From: an uncultured Phocaeicola sp.
GTDB taxonomy: Bacteria > Bacteroidota > Bacteroidia > Bacteroidales > Bacteroidaceae
Length of the DNA stretch: 64,000 nucleotides
Reading direction: 5' to 3'
NCBI GenBank assembly: GCA_944320845.1
Contig: CALUJA010000006.1
Location: 1-64,000 of the forward strand
The position numbers and the translations under genes were made by a program. Under the pieces are notes generated by a model. The model was not told the origin of the DNA and searched no databases. It saw only the letters and a program-made list of their open reading frames with translations. How positions within the stretch are numbered: the first letter of the stretch is position 1; each line of letters opens with the position of its first letter. Shown here one piece after another: positions 11,146 through 19,541 of the stretch.

Positions 11146-11418
11146 TTATCCCAATACGGCAAGCACGTCGCTCTGGCGCATCATCAGGTATTTCACGCCT
11201 TCGTGTTCGATTTCCGTACCTGAATATTTGCCGTACAATACGGTGTCGCCCACCTTCAAGACCATCTCTTCGTCTTTCGTGCCGTGGCCTACTGCCACTA
11301 CTTCACCTTGCAACGGTTTTTCTTTTGCTGTATCGGGGATGATAATGCCACCCACTGTCTTTTCTTCTGCAGGAGCAGGAAGAATCAGAACTCTGTCTGC
11401 TAACGGTTTAATGTTCAT
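11146..11418 (-). CDS. groS: Co-chaperonin GroES (10 kDa)
   Basis: A 90-residue heptameric lid of Gro[23 protein letters not shown] at the N terminus, a mobile loop with [27 protein letters not shown] and the ending [12 protein letters not shown] match the family throughout. It is the first gene of the groESL operon. Upstream there is no CIRCE element; the region instead holds AAACTGTC repeats described separately. Confidence 0.98.
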   Translation of the reverse strand: MNIKPLADRVLILPAPAEEKTVGGIIIPDTAKEKPLQGEVVAVGHGTKDEEMVLKVGDTVLYGKYSGTEIEHEGVKYLMMRQSDVLAVLG

Positions 11419-11502
11419 AATTCTATATTTTAATTACGTTATTCTTATTTTTGTCCCGAGAGGACGCTAACTTATCAACCAAAACCGTGCCATTTATGAA
11501 AA

Positions 11503-11554
11503 CTGACAAACTGTCGCAGTTTGCCTGCCAAAAGCAGGCTTCAAACTGTCAGAC
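11503..11554 (-). promoter_or_regulatory. Candidate heat-shock operator upstream of groESL
   Basis: Three copies of an (A)AACTGTC/GACAGTTT-like half-site lie here: CTGACAAACTGTC (11503-11515), GCAGTTTG (11516-11523) and CAAACTGTCAG (11542-11552). The last two also form the arms of a hairpin (CAGTTTGCCTGC / GCAGGC..CAAACTG) centred near 11531. It is about 90 bases upstream of groES. It could be an operator for an unknown heat-shock regulator or an RNA hairpin. The assignment is inferred from position only. Confidence 0.4.
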
Positions 11555-11570
11555 TTTACTGCCGCACATG

Positions 11571-11641
11571 CAAAAAAGAAATTCCATCGGGATGAAACGC
11601 CTGCTTTAGCCCTATGAAAACCTCGTTTCGTCCTGATGGAA
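11571..11641 (-). terminator. Terminator after the AraC-family gene
   Basis: A long 18-bp inverted repeat (11582-11599 with 11624-11641, two G-U pairs) is followed on the minus strand by AATTTCTTTTTTG. It isolates the AraC-family gene from groESL. Confidence 0.8.
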
Positions 11642-11674
11642 CTTCCGCTTCATCCGAATGCCTTTCCGGCAGCC

Positions 11675-12577
11675 TTATCCGAACTGCTGCAGCCTCCTGT
11701 ACTCACTGGGGGTATATCCCACATTCTTCTTGAATATCCGGTTGAAATGCTGCGAATACTGGAAGCCCAGCTCGTATGCAATCTGGCTGACCGTCTTGTC
11801 TGTGCCCATAATCTTTTCCTTGGCCACATCTATAATCTTGTTCTGGATATACTCTTGGGCCGTCTTTCCGGTTTCCTTCTTTATCAAGTCGCCGAAATAG
11901 TTCGGCGAAAGATATACCTTGTCCGCAAAATACTTGACGGTAGGCAGCCCTTCCGGCAGCATATCATCCTGATAATACGCGTCAAGCAGCGCTTCAAACC
12001 TTGTAAGCACATCCCTGTTGGCTTCAGAACGGGTGATGAACTGCCGCTCATAGAAGCGCATGCAGTAGTCAAGCAGCAGCTGGATATTTCTTGCTATCAG
12101 CCGCTTGCTCAGCTTGTCTATCGGATGATTCAGCTCAAGCTTTATTTTCGTCAGGCAATCCAGAAAGATTCCCTTTTCCTCTTCCGACAGATGCAGGGCC
12201 TCGCTCGAGTTATACGAGAAGAAAGAATAAGTCTTGATTTCCTGCCCCAATGAAGTGCCCTTAATCAAATCGGGATGAAACAGTAGTCCCCGCGCGCGAG
12301 GCTTCATCCCCGGGGCCAGTTCGACGGAGGCAACCTGGCCCGGCGCAAAGCTGACCACCGTCCCTTCCTGATAATCATAAATCTGTTTCCCGTACCGGAT
12401 GTCGCCGCACCGGGTATCTTTCAGAAAAAGTGAATATACCCCGTAATTGACGGTAAAGCGGGTGGGAAATTTCGTCGCCTCATCCAGATTGATTACACTG
12501 ACCAACGGATGCAAGGTCTCCAGGCCAAACAGCTGATTGTATTGGTCTACCGTATCCATCTTAATCTTTTCTTCCAT
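11675..12577 (-). CDS. AraC-family transcriptional regulator
   Basis: A cytoplasmic DNA-binding regulator of 300 residues. The N-terminal part (about 20-170) looks like the cupin-type ligand/dimer domain, with IYDYQEGTVVSFAPGQVASVE. The C-terminal AraC double helix-turn-helix (about 195-298) has VKYFADKVYLSPNYFGDLIKKETGKTAQEY and VSQIAYELGFQYSQHFNRIFKKNVGYTPSEYR. The open frame continues 96 codons further upstream, but that part is low-complexity and reads through the AT-rich promoter region shared with the next gene. I therefore start at MEEKIKMDTV; MDTV at 12559 is equally possible. The target genes are unknown. It faces away from the PpiD-like gene. Confidence 0.88.
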   Translation of the reverse strand: MEEKIKMDTVDQYNQLFGLETLHPLVSVINLDEATKFPTRFTVNYGVYSLFLKDTRCGDIRYGKQIYDYQEGTVVSFAPGQVASVELAPGMKPRARGLLFHPDLIKGTSLGQEIKTYSFFSYNSSEALHLSEEEKGIFLDCLTKIKLELNHPIDKLSKRLIARNIQLLLDYCMRFYERQFITRSEANRDVLTRFEALLDAYYQDDMLPEGLPTVKYFADKVYLSPNYFGDLIKKETGKTAQEYIQNKIIDVAKEKIMGTDKTVSQIAYELGFQYSQHFNRIFKKNVGYTPSEYRRLQQFG

Positions 12578-12805
12578 TTTCACTGCATGCTTTTTTAGGA
12601 TGAAGCAAAAATAAGCATTTTGGCAATAGACCGGAAACATATAGACAATAATCTGTAAAAGGGGTACAATCATCCGTAATTTGTCTACACACGGCAGCGC
12701 CGGAAGCATCCTCCGGCCAAACGTCTCCCAACAGGCATCCGTTTCCTCTTTTCTGCAAGAAAAATAGAGAAATAAAGTTTTTTTCGGCATAAAAATAGCG
12801 ACTGA

Positions 12806-12826
12806 TTTGCATTTTTTGTATCTTCG
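12806..12826 (+). promoter_or_regulatory. Promoter region of the PpiD-like gene
   Basis: TATCTTCG at 12819-12826 matches the Bacteroides -7 box with one mismatch (TTCG for TTTG). It lies 57 bases before the gene within an AT-rich stretch shared with the divergent AraC-family gene. The nearest TTTG (12806-12809) is too close to be a standard -33 element. Confidence 0.4.
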
Positions 12827-12883
12827 TGCGCTAAAAAGTGCAATTAATAAAAAAACAATAAACAAGAAAAATAAGAACTTTAA

Positions 12884-15022
12884 ATGGCAACATTACAGAC
12901 AATCAGAAGCAAAGGACCGTTATTGGTCATCGTAATCGGTCTTGCCCTGTTTGCTTTTATCGCAGGTGATGCTTGGAAAATTCTTCAACCGCATCAAGGG
13001 GCACAGAACGTTGGTAAAGTAAATGGCGAATCTCTTTCTGCGCAGGATTATCAGAAAATGGTGGATGAGCTGAGTGAAGTATTCAAGCTGACAAGTGGAA
13101 TGAGTTCGCTTTCTGATGATCAGCTGACGAACGTGAAAGACCAGGTGTGGAACACTTATGTGGAGAATCAGCTCATTGCGGCTGAAGCTGAAAAATTAGG
13201 CTTGACCGTAACAAAAGCCGAGATTCAGGCAATCATTGACGCCGGAACCCATCCTTTGTTGTCTCAGACTCCTTTCCGCAATCCTCAGACCGGAATGTTC
13301 GACAAGGATATGCTGAAAAAATTCCTGGTCGACTATGCGAATCTGGGAAAGACTCAGATGCCTGCCCAATATGTAGAGTATTATCAGAAATTAGGAGCTT
13401 TCTGGCAGTTTGTTGAGAAGACTTTGGCCCAGTCTGCTCTGGCTGAAAAATATCAGAATTTGTTGACGAAGTCTTTGATTTCAAATCCGGTTTCGGCCGA
13501 AGATGCATTCAAGGCCCGCAATGAGCAGAATGATATGTTGCTTGCAGCTGTTCCATACACTTCAATAAGCGACTCTACCGTTCAAGTATCGGATGATGAG
13601 ATAAAAGCATTATATAATGAGAAGAAAGAGCAGTTTAAGCAGTTGGTTGAGACTCGTGATATCCGTTATATAGATGTGCATGTTGTCCCTTCAGATGCCG
13701 ACCGCAGCGCCGTATTGGAGGAAGTTACTGCTTCAAGCAATCTGTTGGCTTCTACTTCAACAGATTATGCAGCTTTTGTGCGCGCGAATGGTTCTGAAAT
13801 AAACTATTCAGATGTTCCTGTCAACAAGACTGCACTTCCGATGGATGTGGCTGCACGTTTAGACTCTACTGGAATTAATGAAGTTTATGGGCCTTATTAC
13901 AACCAGACGGATGATTCTTATAATGCATTTAAGATTATAGCAAAGACTACGGCTCCTGATTCTATTCAGATACGCCAGATTCAGGTGTATGCCGAAACAG
14001 CTGATAAGACCAAGACTCTTGCAGACAGTATTTATAATGCATTGAAAGGTGGTTCGGATTTCGCCGAAATCGCCAAGATTTATGGCCAGTCCGGTGAAGC
14101 TGTATGGATGAGTGCACGCAGTTGGGAAGGTGCAGAACTGGATGCTGAAAACACAAAGTATGTCAATACGCTTATCAATACGCCGGTAAAAGAATTGGTA
14201 AATTTGGAAATAGGGCAGTCGCATCTGATTCTTCAGGTGATGGACAAGAAGAGCATGCAGACCAAATATAAAGTGGCAGTCATTAAGCGTCCGGTTGAGT
14301 TTAGTACAGAAACTTATAATGCTGCTTATAACAAATTCAGCCAGTTTGTGGCTCAAAACACCACATTGGATTCTCTTGAAGTGAATGCGGAAGAATATGG
14401 ATATACGCTGATTCCTCGTTCTGATTTCTCCAGCGCAGAGCATTATGTAGGCGGTGTAAAGTCAACCCGTGAGGCACTGAAGTGGGTGTTTGAAGCTAAA
14501 CCGGGTGAGGTTTCTCCGCTGTATGAGTGTGGCGAGAATGACCATTTGATGGTTGTGGCTTTGGAAAGAGTGAATAAAGCCGGCTATCGGAACATCAATC
14601 ATGTGGCAGACGCCTTGAGAGCTGAAATCCGCCGTGACAAAAAAGCGGAGAAAATCATGGCTCAGATGAAGAATTGCACATCTATTGACCAAGTGAAAGC
14701 CTTAGAAAATGCCGTGAGCGATACGGTGAAACATGTAACTTTTTCAGCTCCCGCCTATATAGCCGTTACTGGAAGAAGTGAACTGGCCGTTAGCGCAGTG
14801 GCAGAAAAGACCGCTATAGACAAGACAAGCGCGCCGATTAAAGGAAACGGTGGAGTCTACATGATTCAGGTATATAAGAAAGATAAAGGAAGCGAAGAGT
14901 TTGATGCGAAGAAAGAGGAAACTACTTTGGCAAATATGGCAGCCAATATTGTAAGCCGTCAATTTATGAATGATTTGTATCAACGTGGCAAGGTGGAAGA
15001 CAAGCGTTATTTGTATTTCTAA
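12884..15022 (+). CDS. ppiD: PpiD/SurA-type peptidyl-prolyl isomerase
   Basis: An inner-membrane-anchored periplasmic chaperone/foldase of 712 residues. One transmembrane helix (about 13-29, LLVIVIGLALFAFIAG) follows a short cytoplasmic tail. A SurA-N-like helical region (about 40-200) contains VGKVNGESLSAQDYQKMV. A parvulin-like module (about 355-465) includes IRQIQVYAE and ALKGGSDFAEIAKIYG, and a further region precedes a long helical C terminus. It likely helps outer-membrane protein folding at the exit of SecYEG. It sits alone between an upstream AT-rich promoter and a very strong terminator. Its codons end in T and A more often than those of its neighbours. Confidence 0.92.
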   Translation: MATLQTIRSKGPLLVIVIGLALFAFIAGDAWKILQPHQGAQNVGKVNGESLSAQDYQKMVDELSEVFKLTSGMSSLSDDQLTNVKDQVWNTYVENQLIAAEAEKLGLTVTKAEIQAIIDAGTHPLLSQTPFRNPQTGMFDKDMLKKFLVDYANLGKTQMPAQYVEYYQKLGAFWQFVEKTLAQSALAEKYQNLLTKSLISNPVSAEDAFKARNEQNDMLLAAVPYTSISDSTVQVSDDEIKALYNEKKEQFKQLVETRDIRYIDVHVVPSDADRSAVLEEVTASSNLLASTSTDYAAFVRANGSEINYSDVPVNKTALPMDVAARLDSTGINEVYGPYYNQTDDSYNAFKIIAKTTAPDSIQIRQIQVYAETADKTKTLADSIYNALKGGSDFAEIAKIYGQSGEAVWMSARSWEGAELDAENTKYVNTLINTPVKELVNLEIGQSHLILQVMDKKSMQTKYKVAVIKRPVEFSTETYNAAYNKFSQFVAQNTTLDSLEVNAEEYGYTLIPRSDFSSAEHYVGGVKSTREALKWVFEAKPGEVSPLYECGENDHLMVVALERVNKAGYRNINHVADALRAEIRRDKKAEKIMAQMKNCTSIDQVKALENAVSDTVKHVTFSAPAYIAVTGRSELAVSAVAEKTAIDKTSAPIKGNGGVYMIQVYKKDKGSEEFDAKKEETTLANMAANIVSRQFMNDLYQRGKVEDKRYLYF

Positions 15023-15043
15023 ACAAGAGTCTGCTTCTTTTAG

Positions 15044-15088
15044 AGCACGGATTATAGAGCAAAGTTTGCTCTATAATCCGTGCTTTTC
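15044..15088 (+). terminator. Strong terminator after the PpiD-like gene
   Basis: A perfect 20-bp inverted repeat (15044-15063 with 15065-15084, the effective loop being AAAGTTT) is followed by TTTC, 21 bases after the stop. Confidence 0.88.
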
Positions 15089-15271
15089 TATGACATGAAG
15101 TAGAATACCAACAGACTTGTCCGGCAATGTTTTCCTAAAAAGGCTAACTTTTAATACTTTACGGATGAATACATCAAAAAGTGCGGTACAATTTCAATGG
15201 GAGACCTCGGGAAAACAGACTCTGCACGCAAAGAAAATTCGGTGACGAACCGTAAAAACATCCTCAAACAC
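15089..15271 (+). other. Intergenic, no supported gene
   Basis: The stretch between the terminator and the next promoter holds a 26-codon open frame (15165-15245) preceded by a weak TAATACTTTA element. I see no evidence that it is translated. Nothing else is recognised. Confidence 0.4.
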
Positions 15272-15302
15272 TTTGAGATGTATCAAACATATACTAACTT
15301 TG
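15272..15302 (+). promoter_or_regulatory. Promoter of the small protein and rmuC
   Basis: TTTG at 15272-15275 and TAACTTTG at 15295-15302, separated by 19 bp, are an exact match to the Bacteroides TTTG / TAnnTTTG promoter. The first codon is 74 bases downstream. Confidence 0.75.
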
Positions 15303-15375
15303 AAATATTATTAACACGTAAGCACTCCGGCTTGACCGGACAATATGGTTACAATATCTTATAGAAAGCCACGAA

Positions 15376-15609
15376 ATGAAAGATAAGCCCCATTCTTCCC
15401 CAAACAAACCCGGCAGACCCTCGGACAAAAAGGGCATCAATCCCCCGGGCAACGAGACTGAGGATTTATCTTTTTATCAGGAACAGGCCATGATGGAGAC
15501 TTTTACAGAAGAAGAAAAAGTCCGGTTCCAAGAGATGGGGATGAAAAAGCCTGCTTGCGCCAGACGGCTTACCGACACCTGCGCCAAGATTCCTGACTTC
15601 GGAGAATAA
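15376..15609 (+). CDS. Small hypothetical protein upstream of rmuC
   Basis: Unrecognised 77-residue soluble protein. The first 30 residues are rich in proline, lysine and glycine and look disordered. The middle is a helix ([23 protein letters not shown]), and the last part has two cysteines ([18 protein letters not shown]). It has no signal peptide or membrane segment. It is probably real: a consensus promoter lies upstream and rmuC starts 20 bp after its stop, suggesting one transcript. Confidence 0.6.
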   Translation: MKDKPHSSPNKPGRPSDKKGINPPGNETEDLSFYQEQAMMETFTEEEKVRFQEMGMKKPACARRLTDTCAKIPDFGE

Positions 15610-15629
15610 TCATCAACAGACAAACGCAC

Positions 15630-17015
15630 ATGGAATTGGTATATCTATTAATGGGAACTGCTGTGGGAGCCGTATTGGGCTACCTGGCAACCGCGCGCAA
15701 GACAAGTATATTACAGACCCGCCTGCAGATGCAGGAAGAACATACCGCAGAATTGCTGAAGGCGGAACAACAGCAGGCCGCCGTACTTCTTGAGCAACAG
15801 AAAAAAGAAACGGAGCTGTTGCGCCGGCAGATGGAGGAGACCGGCCGCCTGCTTACGGAAGCGCGTCAAGCCCTGTCCGTCGCACAGACGGAGAAACTCG
15901 GGCTGGAGGAAAAACTGGAGAACCAGAAAAAAGAACTGACGGAGCTTCACAGACAGTTCAACATAGAGTTTGAAAACATCGCCAACAGAATATTCCAGCA
16001 GAAAACGGAAAGCTTCAGCAAAATCAGCACCGAAAACCTGACAAACCTGCTCAAGCCATTCAGAGAGAACCTGAACGAATTCAAGCATCAGGTAGCAGAA
16101 GTGTATGACAAAGAGTCGAAACAGCGCTTTTCTCTGGAAGACCGGATTAAGGAACTGATGCAGCTGAACAAACAAATCAGCGACGATGCCAACAACCTGA
16201 CCAAAGCGCTGAAGGGAAATACCAAAGCACAGGGAAACTGGGGGGAAATGATTCTTGAATCTATCCTGCAAAACTCCGGGCTGCGGGAAGGGGAAGAGTA
16301 TTTCAGGCAGGAATTTCTTACGGATGAGCATGGAGAAGTGCTCCGCAACGAAGAAGGGCAGCGTATGCAGCCGGATGTCATCGTGGCTTATCCGGACAAC
16401 CGGCAGGTCATCATCGACTCAAAAGTCTCTCTGACCGCTTACGCCAACTATGTGGCCAGCACAGACAAGGCGGAGCAAGAGCAATATCTGAAGGCACACA
16501 TGGGTTCAATCAAGGCTCATATCGACGAACTAAGCAAAAAGGATTATTCCAAATACGATGTTTCATCGCTGGATTTTGTAATGATGTTCATTCCAAACGA
16601 GCCGGCATACGTTCTGGCACTGCAGACCGACGCGAATCTGTGGAACTATGCCTACCAGAAGAAAGTGGTGCTGATGAGTCCGACCAACCTGATTGCCGCC
16701 TTGCGCCTGGCACTCGACCTATGGAAACGCGAGCGCCAAGAGAAGAATATCCAGGAAATCGTCCGGCGGGGTTCGGCGCTCTACGAGAAGCTGGTAAGCT
16801 TTACCGATACCTTCGAGAAAATAGGCGATACGCTAAAAACCGCTTCGACGGCTTACGACAACGCGCTTGCCCAACTTGCCACCGGACGGGGAAACGTTAT
16901 CCGTCAGGCCGAAATGCTGAAAAGTCTGGGCATCACTCCGAAAAAGAAATTTTCCCCGCGCCTGCAAGGCAAGAGCGAGGAAACGGAAGATGAGTTTTCC
17001 CCGACAGAATCGTGA
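15630..17015 (+). CDS. rmuC: RmuC-family DNA recombination protein
   Basis: A membrane-anchored nuclease-like protein of 461 residues that limits rearrangements at inverted repeats in E. coli. It has an N-terminal transmembrane helix ([20 protein letters not shown]), a long coiled coil (about 25-165, very rich in Q, E, L and K), then the RmuC domain (about 180-430). That domain contains [27 protein letters not shown], the PD-(D/E)XK-like [20 protein letters not shown] and [13 protein letters not shown]. The tail is charged. It is encoded 20 bp after the 77-residue protein and faces hisS across a hairpin. Confidence 0.95.
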   Translation: MELVYLLMGTAVGAVLGYLATARKTSILQTRLQMQEEHTAELLKAEQQQAAVLLEQQKKETELLRRQMEETGRLLTEARQALSVAQTEKLGLEEKLENQKKELTELHRQFNIEFENIANRIFQQKTESFSKISTENLTNLLKPFRENLNEFKHQVAEVYDKESKQRFSLEDRIKELMQLNKQISDDANNLTKALKGNTKAQGNWGEMILESILQNSGLREGEEYFRQEFLTDEHGEVLRNEEGQRMQPDVIVAYPDNRQVIIDSKVSLTAYANYVASTDKAEQEQYLKAHMGSIKAHIDELSKKDYSKYDVSSLDFVMMFIPNEPAYVLALQTDANLWNYAYQKKVVLMSPTNLIAALRLALDLWKRERQEKNIQEIVRRGSALYEKLVSFTDTFEKIGDTLKTASTAYDNALAQLATGRGNVIRQAEMLKSLGITPKKKFSPRLQGKSEETEDEFSPTES

Positions 17016-17027
17016 AAGGATACTGTC

Positions 17028-17079
17028 AAAAACAAAAGACTGCCGGACGAAACAGAGATTAGCCTGCATCCGTCCGGCA
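17028..17079 (-). terminator. Terminator between rmuC and hisS
   Basis: TGCCGGACG (17041-17049) pairs with CGTCCGGCA (17071-17079). On the minus strand it is followed by GTCTTTTGTTTTT, so it mainly ends hisS; rmuC may use it from the other side. Confidence 0.75.
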
Positions 17080-17089
17080 TGTGATACTG

Positions 17090-18454
17090 TCAAGCCTTTA
17101 CGGCCGCAATCAATTCTTCAACCGTAAGCAAGGCCTGCTCGCCGGTCGACATGTTCTTGAGGGTTATCTTGCCTTCATTCATTTCGTTTTCCCCGACGAT
17201 GGCGACAAACGGCACCGCCTTGCTGTTGGCATATCCCATCTGTTTCTTCATCTTGGCCGCATCCGGATAAATCTCGGCACAGATGCCGGCTTCGCGCACC
17301 CTCGACAAAACCGGAAGAACATATTCTGATTCCTTTTCTCCGAAATTTACAAACAGCAGCTGCGTGGCGTTCTCCGTCCCTTTCGGATACAGGTCCAGCT
17401 GGTTCAGCACATCATAAATGCGGTCTGCACCGAACGAAATGCCCACTCCCGATACGCCTTCCATGCCGAACACTCCTGTCAGATTGTCATAACGGCCGCC
17501 GCCACTGATGCTTCCTATCTGCACATCCAGCGCCTTCACCTCGAAGATGGCTCCGGTATAATAGTTCAAGCCGCGCGCCAGAGTCAGGTCAAGCTCCACT
17601 TCCGACCTGATGCCCAGAGCGGCAACCCGCTTCAATATAAATTCGCTCTCCTCTATTCCCTTCAGTCCGGTCTCACTGGCCGCCAGTACCGACTTAAGCA
17701 CCGACATTTTCTCTTCGTTCGAACCGCTCAGCTGGATAATCGGCTGCAGCTTCGCTATGGCATCCCCGGAAATTCCCTTCGAAGCAAGCTCGGCATTCAC
17801 ATTGTCAAGGCCAATCTTGTCAAGCTTGTCTATCGCCACTGTAATATCCACAATCTTGTCCGCCTCACCGATAATCTCGGCGATGCCCGTCAGAATCTTG
17901 CGGTTGTTCACCTTGATGCAGACACGGATACCGAATCTGCCGAACACCGCATCAATCATCTGCACCAGTTCCACCTCATTCAGCAGCGAGTTGCTGCCCA
18001 CCACATCCGCGTCGCACTGGTAAAACTCGCGGTAGCGACCTTTCTGCGGGCGGTCGGCTCTCCACACCGGCTGTATCTGGAAACGTTTGAAAGGAAATGT
18101 TATCTCGTCACGGTGCATCACTACATAGCGTGCAAACGGGACAGTAAGGTCATAGCGCAGTCCTTTCTCGCAGAACTTACAGGCCAGCTTCGGCGCATTA
18201 CGGCTCAAAAGCTCCTCGTCTGTCAGGCCGGAGAAATAGTCGCCGGAATTCTGAATCTTGAAAAGCAGCTTGTCGCCCTCTTCTCCATACTTTCCCATAA
18301 GGGTGGAAAGGCTTTCCATTGCAGGCGTCTCAATCTGCTGGAAGCCATATAAATAAAATACATTGCGGATGGTATCGAAAATATAATTGCGTTTCGCCAT
18401 CTCTACCGGCGAAAAATCTCTTGTTCCTTTAGGTATACAGGGTTTTGTTGCCAT
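17090..18454 (-). CDS. hisS: Histidyl-tRNA synthetase
   Basis: Class II aminoacyl-tRNA synthetase that charges tRNA-His in the cytoplasm. The 454-residue product has motif 1 near the GTRDFSP start, motif 2 ([14 protein letters not shown]), the histidine-specific loops [12 protein letters not shown] and [13 protein letters not shown], motif 3 ([15 protein letters not shown]), and the C-terminal anticodon-binding domain. I start at the ATG that gives [14 protein letters not shown] two codons earlier is less likely. It is a single-gene unit with its own -7 element. Confidence 0.97.
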   Translation of the reverse strand: MATKPCIPKGTRDFSPVEMAKRNYIFDTIRNVFYLYGFQQIETPAMESLSTLMGKYGEEGDKLLFKIQNSGDYFSGLTDEELLSRNAPKLACKFCEKGLRYDLTVPFARYVVMHRDEITFPFKRFQIQPVWRADRPQKGRYREFYQCDADVVGSNSLLNEVELVQMIDAVFGRFGIRVCIKVNNRKILTGIAEIIGEADKIVDITVAIDKLDKIGLDNVNAELASKGISGDAIAKLQPIIQLSGSNEEKMSVLKSVLAASETGLKGIEESEFILKRVAALGIRSEVELDLTLARGLNYYTGAIFEVKALDVQIGSISGGGRYDNLTGVFGMEGVSGVGISFGADRIYDVLNQLDLYPKGTENATQLLFVNFGEKESEYVLPVLSRVREAGICAEIYPDAAKMKKQMGYANSKAVPFVAIVGENEMNEGKITLKNMSTGEQALLTVEELIAAVKA

Positions 18455-18479
18455 AATCACATTATTTTTATTCGGAGTA

Positions 18480-18487
18480 CAAAAATA
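18480..18487 (-). promoter_or_regulatory. -7 element of hisS
   Basis: A perfect TATTTTTG on the minus strand, 25 bases before the hisS start and just downstream of the previous gene's terminator. No TTTG is seen at the -33 position. Confidence 0.5.
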
Positions 18488-18488
18488 G

Positions 18489-18562
18489 AAAGAAAAACGC
18501 GGATTACGCAGACTTGCATTCTTTTTTATTTATCGTCTTGACGAAAGTCTGTGTAATCCGCG
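18489..18562 (-). terminator. Terminator after the zinc metallopeptidase gene
   Basis: A 17-bp stem (18498-18514 with 18546-18562, one G-T pair) carries a T-rich tail on the minus strand (GTTTTTCTTTCT). Confidence 0.8.
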
Positions 18563-18582
18563 CACGCTTTTCTTATTCCCTG

Positions 18583-19260
18583 TCACTCCCTGCGGTTCAT
18601 ATAGATTGTCACATAGTATATCAGCGTAGCCAACGACCCTAATGCCGCCACCACGTAAGTATATGCCGCCGACCTCAGCGCATCTGCCGCCTGCTTATGG
18701 TTATAGGCATTGGTGACTCCCGCATTGTTCAGCCATGCCAATGCCCGCCGACTCGCGTCAATCTCCACCGGAAGCGTAATGAAGCTGAACAGTGTGGTCA
18801 TGGCAAACAGGCAGATGCCTATAAGCAGCAACTGGGGGAAACTGTTAATCAGGACGATTCCCGCCAGCAAGACCCACGACACGATGGAAGAAGAAAACTG
18901 CACCACCGGCACCAGAGCCGAACGCATCTGCAGCGGCGCATAGGCCCGGGCGTGCTGGACGGCGTGTCCGCACTCGTGGGCGGCCACTGCGGCCGCGGCC
19001 ACACTGCTGGCATAATATACATCTTCGCTCAGATTGACCGTCTTGTTCGCCGGATTATAGTGGTCGGTCAGCATTCCGGGCGTGCTTGTCACCCTTACGT
19101 TATAGATACCGTTGTCGCGAAGCATTTTCTCCGCCACCTCGCGCCCTGTCATCCCGTTGGTCAGAGGCATCTGCGAATATTTTTTAAACTTGTCTTTCAG
19201 ACTGGCCTGCACCATATAACTGATGATGGCAATGCCGATAAACACAATCCATATAAACAT
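18583..19260 (-). CDS. YugP-type membrane zinc metallopeptidase
   Basis: A 225-residue integral membrane peptidase. The first hydrophobic segment is MFIWIVFIGIAIISYMVQA, followed by a soluble part containing the zinc motif HECGHAVQH, where the two histidines and the glutamate form the gluzincin HExxH-like site. Three more membrane segments follow (VPVVQFSSSIVSWVLLAGIVLI, LLLIGICLFAMTTLFSFITLPVE, and one near the C terminus). The family is widespread but its substrates are unknown. An open frame extends 51 codons upstream but lacks peptidase features. I start at MFIW, which places the first membrane segment at the N terminus as in relatives. Confidence 0.9.
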   Translation of the reverse strand: MFIWIVFIGIAIISYMVQASLKDKFKKYSQMPLTNGMTGREVAEKMLRDNGIYNVRVTSTPGMLTDHYNPANKTVNLSEDVYYASSVAAAAVAAHECGHAVQHARAYAPLQMRSALVPVVQFSSSIVSWVLLAGIVLINSFPQLLLIGICLFAMTTLFSFITLPVEIDASRRALAWLNNAGVTNAYNHKQAADALRSAAYTYVVAALGSLATLIYYVTIYMNRRE

Positions 19261-19513
19261 AATCTTTCTCTTTACTGTTTCATAAATCCCTTCATACAAA
19301 ATCTCTGCCAAATATATCAGTTTCGCAGACAACGGCATCAGGAAGCAAGTTTTTTTATTGATTTTTTGGAATTTTCCCGACATGCCGCTTCCGGCGTCCC
19401 CCATCTCCGGCAAACGAGGGTCTGTTGTGCTCCCTAAGGATTTTTAATGCGGGCAAACGACATTTTTCATACGGCCCGAGCACCGTACCGCTATAATGAA
19501 ATCGTTTTTTTAC

Positions 19514-19521
19514 TACCTTTG
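19514..19521 (+). promoter_or_regulatory. -7 element of topB
   Basis: A perfect TACCTTTG, 20 bases before the topoisomerase start codon. The -33 box is not clear. Confidence 0.5.
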
Positions 19522-19541
19522 TCCCGTCTTAACAAAAGTGT

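Noticed and set aside
12578-12865. N-terminal extension of the AraC-family regulator
   Set aside because: It covers the shared promoter region, is low-complexity and is absent from the usual family length.
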